A program made the position numbers and the translations under genes. Shown here piece by piece: positions 26,226-33,567 of a stretch of 64,000 nt of DNA. The stretch is from Sulfidibacter corallicola (lineage in GTDB: Bacteria > Acidobacteriota > Holophagae > Acanthopleuribacterales > Acanthopleuribacteraceae): contig NZ_CP071793.1 of the NCBI RefSeq assembly GCF_017498545.1, forward strand, positions 4,613,001-4,677,000, read 5' to 3'. A model generated the notes under the pieces. That model was given only the letters and a program-made list of their open reading frames with translations, did no database searches and had not been told where the DNA came from. The number at the start of each line of letters is the position of its first letter. The first letter of the stretch is position 1.

Positions 26226-26672
26226 GTGAAAAAAGTAGCATCCATGTTACTGGTCTTTTGTCTTTTCTCAATCGGACACGCTTTTGCAGGTTACGGCAAG
26301 GCGATCATTCCCCACATGTCGGCAAACACCGCAACTGACAGCATCAATCTTTATTGGATTTCCAATATCACGGAGCACGATATCAAAGTCACGATCACCT
26401 TCTACGATCAGGACGGTAACGCACTCACCAGCGGTGTTTCCTACACCAACTTCATCAACAGCAATGCCGATATCGCTGCTGGTAAAACAGGCCTCAGCAC
26501 GGTAGATACTTCCACCTGGAAGTATGGTTATGGCGTCATCGAGTGGGAAAACAAGGGTAGCGACGAAGACGTCGTCGCTTTGGTCGCACATGGCTTCTTC
26601 GACGAAAAAGACGGCTCCTCCAATCCCCAAGGATTTTATGCCATCAGCATCAACGCCGGAATGCCCTTTTAA
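26226..26672 (+). CDS. Secreted 148-residue protein, paralogue A
   Basis: GTG start with AGGAG seven bases upstream. Residues 1-21 form a signal peptide (KKVASMLLVFCLFSIGHAFA) ending in an A-F-A cleavage site. The mature 127 residues are rich in beta-strand sequence with TVTITFYDQ-type strands (written here KVTITFYDQDG), YTNFINSN, WKYGYGVIEW and LVAHGFFD. By hand alignment about three fifths of mature positions are identical to the protein at 28114, with no gaps. The domain looks like a small beta-sandwich, possibly an adhesin or appendage subunit, but I recognise no family. It is followed by a strong terminator, so it is probably monocistronic. Confidence 0.75.
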   Translation: MKKVASMLLVFCLFSIGHAFAGYGKAIIPHMSANTATDSINLYWISNITEHDIKVTITFYDQDGNALTSGVSYTNFINSNADIAAGKTGLSTVDTSTWKYGYGVIEWENKGSDEDVVALVAHGFFDEKDGSSNPQGFYAISINAGMPF

Positions 26673-26772
26673 GGCAAAAGTAACACCGAATCATGACCTC
26701 CTTTCGAGGGTCATGACCATGCTCGAATCCGATACTTGGTCATTCGAAAACAGATGATCAAAGTATCAAATT

Positions 26773-26813
26773 GGGCGCAGGCGCCTTCCAAGGCCTGCGC
26801 CCATTGCTTTTTT
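26773..26813 (+). terminator. Rho-independent terminator after secreted protein A
   Basis: A 10-bp perfect stem, GGGCGCAGGC (26773-26782) with GCCTGCGCCC (26793-26802), is followed by ATTGCTTTTTT. A second hairpin without T-tract (TCATGACCTC/GAGGGTCATGA) lies closer to the gene at about 26691-26716. Confidence 0.85.
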
Positions 26814-26871
26814 GCCCGTCGAACATCGATTTGTAAACAGTCCTCCACCCCAATCTTCCGGCACTGAACCA

Positions 26872-27768
26872 CTACTTCCGATACTGCGCCGCCTTCGCCT
26901 TCACCGCATCCTCGATCGTCATCATCGGTTCGCGATAGTAGGAGCGCATGCGGCGGTTGATCATGGCGATGTTTTTGGGACGCTCGAGGCCCAGATCGCT
27001 CAAGGAAATGGGCAGGACGCATTCGGCCGGATCCAGGGCCATCGCCTCCGCCAATCGGCAGGCGATGTCGTAGCGACTCCAGGCTTCATCGCCACAGACG
27101 TGGACCAGCCCGCGCGCATCGGCCACCTGCAGGGTGGCTACGATGCGGATCAGGTCTTCGCGCAGGAGGGGGCAGAAGATTTGGTCGGTGGCGGCTTTGA
27201 CCTGCTTCCCGCAAGCGAACATGGTCGCCATTTCGTCCAAGATGCTGCCGTCTCCCTTTTCCAGCGAGTAGATCTTGCTGTAACGCAGTACCAGGCCCGC
27301 ACCGCCCGTTCGCGCCAATATCTCGCGCTCGGTCTCCAGCTTCTGGTGACCGTAGTGAATGACCGGTTCGGGAATGTCTTCCTCGGTATAGTTGCCTTCC
27401 ACTCCTGCAAAGACCGAATCGGACGAGGAAAATACCGGCCGAATGCCGGCGGTGATCAACTGATCTACCAACTGCAAGGTCCCCCGGACATTGATCTGAT
27501 AGGACCGTTCCGGGTCACGCTCGCAACGGCCCACATTGGCCTCCGCCGCCACGATCACGGCGTCTTGGAACCGTTCCAGATCGGGAACAACGGCACTCAG
27601 GTTCGGCTCGGCCAAATCCAGGAAAGCCAGGTCGGGGGCAGGGTTCATACGCCGCGAGGTGCCGGCACACTTGACGTTCCATAGGCGGTATTGGCGTATC
27701 ATGGCGCGGCCGACGAAACCGTCACCGCCGATTACGAGCGATGTGGGGACATCGATTTTGTTCGTCAT
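26872..27768 (-). CDS. RmlD-like NAD(P)-dependent sugar-nucleotide reductase (SDR)
   Basis: 298 residues. N-terminal VIGGDGFVGRAMIRQYR is the dinucleotide motif; the SSSDSVF strand and intact YGHQK give the catalytic Ser-Tyr-Lys set. VGRCERDPERSYQINVRGT and the overall size match the dTDP-4-dehydrorhamnose reductase (RmlD) branch. It would reduce a 4-keto nucleotide sugar. The ATG at 27768 has CGGAGAG upstream. It is the only minus-strand gene between the two paralogous secreted-protein genes. Its GC-rich codon use resembles the heptose operon more than its neighbours, suggesting it belongs functionally with the sugar genes. Confidence 0.82.
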   Translation of the reverse strand: MTNKIDVPTSLVIGGDGFVGRAMIRQYRLWNVKCAGTSRRMNPAPDLAFLDLAEPNLSAVVPDLERFQDAVIVAAEANVGRCERDPERSYQINVRGTLQLVDQLITAGIRPVFSSSDSVFAGVEGNYTEEDIPEPVIHYGHQKLETEREILARTGGAGLVLRYSKIYSLEKGDGSILDEMATMFACGKQVKAATDQIFCPLLREDLIRIVATLQVADARGLVHVCGDEAWSRYDIACRLAEAMALDPAECVLPISLSDLGLERPKNIAMINRRMRSYYREPMMTIEDAVKAKAAQYRK

Positions 27769-28113
27769 GCGACTCTCCGGTAATCATGGGTCAATAAGCG
27801 TAATTTTCACATGGGCGAAGTCATTTTGCACGAGCTATCAAATATTATTATGTTCGTCTTTTTAACGAAACGCTCTCTAAAATGAATAACCTATCTATCA
27901 CGCATCGCATTTTCCTAGAGCTGAGGCAATTCCAGCATTCATACCATGTCCACCAACATAAACCTAGCAATCATTACATCCCACCGAGTTACAACAACAT
28001 ACGGCATTCAAGCCATTCCTTACCTTGCTTCATTCAAGTCAACAAACTACATTACATCAGCCTCTCAACACTATCATCCACGGATAACTCACAAAAAAAC
28101 AAAGGAGCTCCCC
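27769..28113. other. AT-rich intergenic region before secreted protein B
   Basis: About 345 bp of low-GC sequence. Open frames exist but lack ribosome sites and coding character; one runs in frame into the gene at 28114 without a plausible start. AAAGGAG at 28101-28107 serves the 28114 start. No other element was recognised. Confidence 0.55.
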
Positions 28114-28560
28114 ATGAAAACCTCAGCGTTAATCTTTGTAGTATTTTCTCTTTGTTCGACCTATCAGGTATTAGCTGGATCTGGAAAGGCAATCATCCCG
28201 AACTTTTCCGCTAACTCAGCCACAGACGGCAAGTGCGTGTATTACATGTCCAATATTACTCCACATGATTTAGAAGTAAGCATTACATTTTACGATCAAA
28301 ATGGAACAGTTATCACCAGCGGAATAGTTTATACAAATTTCATTAACAGCAACACCGAAATTGCAGCCGGTAGTACCGGAGTAGTAGTTATCAATCCTAC
28401 ACCATGGAAGTATGGATATGCAGTTATCGAATGGAATAATAAAAGCACCGACGATGATGTTCTGGGCCTCGTTGCACATGGTTTCTTTGATCAGCAGGAT
28501 GGCAGCGATAATGCTGAAGCTTACTACTCTATACCGATCAATTGCGGCGCAGCTTTTTAA
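28114..28560 (+). CDS. Secreted 148-residue protein, paralogue B
   Basis: The ATG at 28114 has AAAGGAG six bases upstream. The signal peptide KTSALIFVVFSLCSTYQVLA is followed by a mature domain gaplessly alignable with the protein at 26226 (shared GKAIIP, SNIT-x-HD, TFYDQ, YTNFINSN, WKYGY, LVAHGFFD). Both encode exactly 148 residues. Codon use differs strikingly: this copy prefers A/T third positions, the other G/C. Two cysteines (in GKCVYY and INCGAAF) are present here and absent from the mature paralogue A, so a disulfide is possible. It is followed directly by a textbook terminator. No family is recognised; extracellular or surface location is likely. Confidence 0.75.
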   Translation: MKTSALIFVVFSLCSTYQVLAGSGKAIIPNFSANSATDGKCVYYMSNITPHDLEVSITFYDQNGTVITSGIVYTNFINSNTEIAAGSTGVVVINPTPWKYGYAVIEWNNKSTDDDVLGLVAHGFFDQQDGSDNAEAYYSIPINCGAAF

Positions 28561-28609
28561 GCAGGATGACGCTTTCACGTAACTCCTAGGCCCGCATGAC
28601 AGAAGACCC

Positions 28610-28642
28610 AAAGCGCAGATCCTAAAGGATCTGCGCTTTTTT
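28610..28642 (+). terminator. Rho-independent terminator after secreted protein B
   Basis: AAAGCGCAGATCC - TAAA - GGATCTGCGCTTT forms an uninterrupted stem with a four-base loop, continuing into a T-tract. With A-runs on the other side it could also serve the minus-strand GH20 gene ending at 28671. Confidence 0.92.
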
Positions 28643-28670
28643 ATTAAGAAAACGCTGAAGGATCACCAAC

Positions 28671-31370
28671 TCAATCCCCTTTGCCGGGGGCACCGCCACT
28701 CTCCCTGGCGCCGCGGACCACGGTGGTGCGGCTGGCTCGGCCGTTGCCGCTGAAACTCCGCAGGCGGATCACCTCGCCAGTCACCGATACCGGGCCTTTG
28801 TACGCCTGGGAAGAGGGCGTCGGCTCCGAGCCGTCCTCGGTGTAACGCAGGTCGAGGCCAGGATAGCGCACGTTGGCTTTCAGCACGCCCCGCTCGATCC
28901 GCGCGCCTGGCAAGGGGATGCGGTACGCCACCCCGCCGAACAGGTGATCCAACCTGGGCAACTCGCGGCGCCCGAGCCGATCGGCAAAGGCCCCCCAATC
29001 GCGGGCCACCTGCCCCTCGCGCGACGCCGACGGCTTCGCCATTTCCCAGCTCGGCCGCGCCGCCCAGGCCCGCTCCGCCAACCCCAACAGTTTGGGGAAC
29101 AGCATGTACTCCAGCGCCTCGGTGTCCGCCACCGTTTCGGTCCACAACTGGCCCTGGATACCGAGGACACGCTTGGCCCCCTCCGCCGTCAAACGGGCCG
29201 CATGCGTGTAACGGGCCGGGTCGATCGGTTGGCCCATGCGGTCGTGGGTGGCCGAGGCGAACAGGTTCTCGGGGGCGAAGCGAAACACCTTGTAGGTGTC
29301 CACATAGCCCGCCCAGTAGTAGCCCGGTTCCTGGAAATCCTTTTGGTAGGCCAGGTCGAAGTAGAGGTGTGGCGCCGAACACAACACCACTTCCGCGCCC
29401 GCGTTCGCCAGGCGGTAGGCGGTGTCCTCGCGGCCCCAGCCCGGCACGTCGTTCCACACGTAGGCCTGAATCGGCGGGTCGAGCAGCAACGGATTGGGCT
29501 TGTCCGCATGACCGCCCTCGTGCCCGCCCTCGCGTGTGATCAGGGCCGATTCCTCCCAACCGGCCAGGCGGATGCCGCGCTCGGCCAGCCGCCGGTGCAG
29601 CCGTTCGAAAAAGATGGAAAACAATCGGTCCTGTGGGTTTTTGTCCTGGATGCCATGCGCCTTCAAAAAGGCCTGGCAATCGGGGGAATCGAGCCAGGCG
29701 CCCTTGGGTACCTCGTCGCCGCCCGCGTGGATGGTGCGCAGCGGCGCATCGGCCTCTCGATACATCCCCACCAAGGTTTCGACAATCTTGTCGATGAACA
29801 GGAAGGTGTCCTCGCGACAGACGCACAGCACGTTGTCGCGCCAACCCTGAACGGACCGGTAACGCGAGGTATCCGCCGGATCGTGGAGCGACAGTCGTGC
29901 ATGGGGGTCGGCCAGGAGCCCAGGTGCCCGCTTTTGGTCCGCCCCCTCGGCGCGCCGGTTGCGGTGCTTCATGGCGGCGATCGCGGCGCGGGCGTGGCCC
30001 GGCAAATCGATCTCGGGAATGACTTCGATGTGGCGTCGCGTGGCGTACCGCAGCATTTCGATCATGTCGGCCGCGCTGTAAAACCCACCGATCCGTTCCG
30101 GCCCGGAACCGAAGGACGGCGGCAACTCCCCGTCACCCGCACCGCGAAACGCACCGAAGCTCGTCAATTCCGGCAACCCGGGAATCTCCAGGCGCCAGCC
30201 CTCGTCGTCGGTCAGGTGGAAGTGCAATCGATTCAATTTGTAGAAGGCCATCAAGTCCAGCACCTTCTTGACCGAGGCCACCCCGTGGAAATTGCGGGCG
30301 ACATCGAGGTGCATGCCGCGATAGGCAAAGCGCGGCACATCGAGGATGTCGACCTCGGGAAGATCGAGCGATCGTCCCTTCGTTCGGTAGGCCAGCGGTT
30401 CGGCCAAGGCCAGAAGCGACTGGATCCCGTAAAAGGCGCCGGCCGCGGTTTCGGCGTCGATACGGACCCCATCCTTGGGTCGCACGGTCAGGCGATATCC
30501 TTCCGCGCGCACACCCTGTTCACCGGCCAAATCAGATAACTCACCGCGATTCAACCAGACGGTCGCCCCATCGGGCCGTCCCGCTTCCACCAACCGGGCC
30601 TCGATGGCGAAATGGGAACGCAGTGCTTCTTTCAGGAACCGGGCCTCCGCCGCGAAATCGGGGTGAAATCCGATCCTCGAGCCGGATTCCAGCACCACAG
30701 ACCCCTTGCCCACCCGCTGACGGCGCGGGGTGGGCAGCACCAGATGCGAAGCGGCCCCCGATTTCGGCATCTTCACGAGTGCCCGTGCCGCCTCTTGGTT
30801 GAAGCGATATCGCGTTTCCGCGGTTTCCGGTGGAACCACATCCTCTGCAGCACGTTGCATCGATCGGGTATCGACGTGCGACGGCAATTCGAGCGTCACC
30901 GGCGTCGTACGAAATGTGTCTCGAACTTGTTCGCGCAAATAAAAACCATTTGGCGCCATCGAACGATTGACGGCGCTACCCTCGAACCGGAGCGAGATTT
31001 TCAGGGGATTCGGCAAGCGTTTACTTTTCCACCCTGCCTTGGGCTGAATGCGCCACAGGTCCCCGTTCACATGGTGAACCTGAACGGGTGAACCCTTCGG
31101 CAGGGGATCGACCACCAAGGGGAAGTTGAAGAACAGGGCCCAACCGGAGGTCGCCGGCAACGCCGGCCCCTCGATCGCGAGGATCAGGTCGGCCTCGGCC
31201 CGCGCCGGCTCGCCCGACGGCGGCTCGGTCAAGACCCAACGCAGGTGCAGGCGCCGAGCGGGCTCGGACGAATCGCGGGACGCGCCCTCCTCGACGGCAG
31301 GCTGAGCGGGTGCGATCGCGATCGAAGCCAGGACAAAAAGCAGGACGGGACCGAGACGACGGGGGGTCAT
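28671..31370 (-). CDS. Beta-N-acetylhexosaminidase (GH20, chitobiase type)
   Basis: 899 residues with signal peptide (RRLGPVLLFVLASIAIAPAQ). Domain order follows bacterial chitobiases: an N-terminal carbohydrate-binding CHB_HEX-like domain (about 40-180), a GH20b domain (about 210-345, RLTVRPKDGVRIDAETAAGA), the GH20 barrel (YRGMHLDVARNFHGV onward) with the catalytic Asp552-Glu553 pair in HAGGDEVPKGAW, and a C-terminal CHB_HEX_C-like domain (YTEDGSEPTPSSQAYKGPV). It hydrolyses chitobiose and chito-oligomers to GlcNAc in the periplasm or at the surface. GGAGGTTGCC precedes the ATG. It is divergent from a NagC-like ROK regulator that may control it. Confidence 0.93.
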   Translation of the reverse strand: MTPRRLGPVLLFVLASIAIAPAQPAVEEGASRDSSEPARRLHLRWVLTEPPSGEPARAEADLILAIEGPALPATSGWALFFNFPLVVDPLPKGSPVQVHHVNGDLWRIQPKAGWKSKRLPNPLKISLRFEGSAVNRSMAPNGFYLREQVRDTFRTTPVTLELPSHVDTRSMQRAAEDVVPPETAETRYRFNQEAARALVKMPKSGAASHLVLPTPRRQRVGKGSVVLESGSRIGFHPDFAAEARFLKEALRSHFAIEARLVEAGRPDGATVWLNRGELSDLAGEQGVRAEGYRLTVRPKDGVRIDAETAAGAFYGIQSLLALAEPLAYRTKGRSLDLPEVDILDVPRFAYRGMHLDVARNFHGVASVKKVLDLMAFYKLNRLHFHLTDDEGWRLEIPGLPELTSFGAFRGAGDGELPPSFGSGPERIGGFYSAADMIEMLRYATRRHIEVIPEIDLPGHARAAIAAMKHRNRRAEGADQKRAPGLLADPHARLSLHDPADTSRYRSVQGWRDNVLCVCREDTFLFIDKIVETLVGMYREADAPLRTIHAGGDEVPKGAWLDSPDCQAFLKAHGIQDKNPQDRLFSIFFERLHRRLAERGIRLAGWEESALITREGGHEGGHADKPNPLLLDPPIQAYVWNDVPGWGREDTAYRLANAGAEVVLCSAPHLYFDLAYQKDFQEPGYYWAGYVDTYKVFRFAPENLFASATHDRMGQPIDPARYTHAARLTAEGAKRVLGIQGQLWTETVADTEALEYMLFPKLLGLAERAWAARPSWEMAKPSASREGQVARDWGAFADRLGRRELPRLDHLFGGVAYRIPLPGARIERGVLKANVRYPGLDLRYTEDGSEPTPSSQAYKGPVSVTGEVIRLRSFSGNGRASRTTVVRGARESGGAPGKGD

Positions 31371-31620
31371 GGCAACCTCCGAATATTTTGTTTGATGAAT
31401 TAACTAAATCACGTTTCACCAAGGCCTGGCAAGTACCTCTCCCGTTTTTCCACCCTAAATCCACCTCAACGACCGAATCGATCGAGTCGACCGAACGGTC
31501 GAATGTTTCGCCAATTGACGAAAAACACCCGATTTGCCCCGGCTTTCGCTCAGGTATTGTATTGATTTGACTTTGGCCTTCCCGCTAAGATGGTGGGGCC
31601 TACCGTGATATCTCAGCTGG
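31371..31620. promoter_or_regulatory. Divergent GH20/ROK control region with inverted repeat
   Basis: A 250-bp region between divergent genes. TCGACCG-AA-CGGTCGA (31487-31502) is a perfect inverted repeat with a two-base centre, next to TCGATCGA and a TTTCG-N8-CGAAA dyad a few bases further. These are candidate operators for the ROK regulator. Promoter boxes could not be placed with confidence. Confidence 0.4.
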
Positions 31621-32841
31621 ATGCCCTTAGTGAATAAAGTGATTTCCGCCTCCCAAAAAGCGACCCGGGCCCAAACCAAAGAGCACAACAAACGGTTTAT
31701 CCTCAAAACCATCTACGAGCGGGATCCCATCAGCCGCGCCGACTTGGCACGCCTGACCAAATTGACGCGCGCATCCATCTCCAATGTGGTCGCCGCCCTT
31801 CTCGAAGAGAATTTGGTTCACGAGGTCGGCCTCGCCAAGAAAAGCGTCGGCAAACCGCCCACCTTGCTCAGCTTCAACAAGAGTGCCCGCCAACTCATCA
31901 CCCTCGACCTGGCCAACGACCAATTCCGCGGCTGTTTGATGAACCTGCGCGGCGACATCACCGATCGCGTCAAGATCTCGGTCGAAGAGCAGCGCGGCGA
32001 ATCGGCGGTCGACAAGGTCGTGGAACTGATCGAGGAGTTGAAGGCCAAAGCGACCGAACCGCTGCTGGGCATCGGCATCGGTACCCCGGGCGTCATCGAA
32101 CCCTATCGCGGCGTGGTCAAGAGCGCCATCAACCTCAACTGGTCCGACCTTCCCCTGGGCGACATGTTGGAAGAGCGCTTCGACATTCCGGTCTACATCG
32201 CCAACGACGCCCAACTGGCCGCACTGGCCCAGTACCTGTTCTCGCCGGACAAGGAGTCCATCAAGAACCTGATCCTGGTCAAGGTGGGCCGCGGCATCGG
32301 CTCCGGCATCATTTTCGGCGGCGAAATCTTCTTCGGTGACGGCTTCAGCGCGGGCGAAATCGGCCACGTGGTGGTTGACCCCAACGGCAAGCTGTGCACC
32401 TGTGGCCACAATGGCTGCCTGGAAACCATGGCCAGCACGCGGGCACTCAGCGAACAAATGACGCAGATCGCCATGGCCAATCCCAGCTCGAAGCTGCACG
32501 ACAAGGCCCGCGCGGGACATCCGCTTCACTCCAACGACATTTTGCAAGCGCATCAGGAAAAGGACTTCACGGTGCAGCCGGTCATCGAGCGCTCCGGTCG
32601 TTTCCTCGGCGGTGCCATCGCCCACCTGGTCGGTGCGATGAACATCCGCCACATCTACATCGCGGGCTCGATGGCGCGCTTCGGCGACGCCCTGCTCGAA
32701 CCGATCCGCCAGGAAGTGTTCCGCCGCTCGTACCCGGCGCTCATCAACCAGATCGACATCGAGATCTCGGACCTGGGCGCCGACATCGTGGTGTTGGGCG
32801 CCGCCGCACTGGTCCTGAACTTCGAACTGGGCATCGTGTAA
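31621..32841 (+). CDS. ROK-family transcriptional regulator (NagC/Mlc-like)
   Basis: 406 residues. The N-terminal ~80 residues form a winged helix-turn-helix (ISRADLARLTKLTRASISNVVAALL). The rest is a ROK domain: IGIGTPGVIE, the NDAQLAALAQ segment, GRGIGSGIIFGG, and the Zn-binding signature CTCGHNGCLE (about residues 260-269). Such proteins are repressors that respond to sugar phosphates; the divergent GH20 gene points to GlcNAc or GlcNAc-6-phosphate. The start at 31621 has a poor ribosome site; a GTG four codons downstream is an alternative. A terminator follows directly, so the gene is monocistronic. Confidence 0.9.
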   Translation: MPLVNKVISASQKATRAQTKEHNKRFILKTIYERDPISRADLARLTKLTRASISNVVAALLEENLVHEVGLAKKSVGKPPTLLSFNKSARQLITLDLANDQFRGCLMNLRGDITDRVKISVEEQRGESAVDKVVELIEELKAKATEPLLGIGIGTPGVIEPYRGVVKSAINLNWSDLPLGDMLEERFDIPVYIANDAQLAALAQYLFSPDKESIKNLILVKVGRGIGSGIIFGGEIFFGDGFSAGEIGHVVVDPNGKLCTCGHNGCLETMASTRALSEQMTQIAMANPSSKLHDKARAGHPLHSNDILQAHQEKDFTVQPVIERSGRFLGGAIAHLVGAMNIRHIYIAGSMARFGDALLEPIRQEVFRRSYPALINQIDIEISDLGADIVVLGAAALVLNFELGIV

Positions 32842-32849
32842 TCGGACCG

Positions 32850-32880
32850 AGCGGAGACCCGGGCTAAAGGGCCGCTTTTT
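32850..32880 (+). terminator. Terminator of the ROK gene
   Basis: AGCGG (32850-32854) pairs with CCGCT (32872-32876), with an inner CCC/GGG extension, followed by five T residues. It starts nine bases after the stop codon. Confidence 0.7.
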
Positions 32881-33047
32881 AACCCAATCAATGGTGATTT
32901 CGTTTTTTACCACAAAGTCGTTGCCCAGGCCGGGGGCCGGATTGCCGGTGGTTCGGCATTCCGACCACTGGGTTTCAAGTGGGTAACTAATCGAAGCGAA
33001 ACGCTAGGGAGTTCCCACGTTCGCGAGAGTGGCGTCGTGCCAGGTAG

Positions 33048-33162
33048 GTGCGACCGCTGGTCGCACATTCCGAAGCCAGTTGTTTTAATCGCGCCGACCC
33101 TCAAAAATTAGGTTGAAACTCCTCGAATGGATTACTTCGACAAGTTCATCCGGCGGATGAAC
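33048..33162. repeat. Inverted pair of REP-like hairpins
   Basis: Two members of the dispersed hairpin family in opposite orientation: GTGCGACC-GCT-GGTCGCAC at 33048-33066 (flanked by CCAGGTAG and TTCCGAAGCC) and GTTCATCC-GGC-GGATGAAC at 33144-33162 (flanked by CTTCGACAA and CTACCGGGCAC). The second is nearly identical to the copy at 55158. They sit in the 690-bp gap between the ROK terminator and the CHAT operon. Confidence 0.85.
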
Positions 33163-33247
33163 CTACCGGGCACGACGAAACTCTCGGCATTCGGGTGCTC
33201 CAAACACAACTTGCTTCATCAGATGTTTTCAACTCTATCTTCGAGCT

Positions 33248-33279
33248 TTACATAGCTTGTTACATAATTATGTTACATA
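33248..33279. promoter_or_regulatory. Three phased TTACATA repeats upstream of CHAT operon
   Basis: TTACATA occurs at 33248-33254, 33260-33266 and 33273-33279, 12-13 bp apart, the last two forming an ACATAATTATGT palindrome. The surrounding 33240-33567 is AT-rich and holds no gene. It may be a regulator-binding array for the operon that starts at 33568, though 290 bp away. Confidence 0.4.
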
Positions 33280-33567
33280 AGAGGTCACAGAGGAAACGGA
33301 GTTGGGATTGGACACGGGAAGCCATTGGGAACCTGCTGCCCGAATGAGCTCTTGATTGTCCGAACCATCGCTCGACGCGCAACCGGATGAGTCGTGTGTT
33401 CAAGGATGATGGCGACGAGAATCTATTCACCGAAAAGCTTTTTTCTCAAAACGACGCGTGATCCACCCCAACAATTTACCGTTCAACTCATGACAAATAG
33501 CATCTTGCGATAAATATTGTTATAGTATTTATTCTGAATTACATGATAATTTACCTTGGGATAATCA

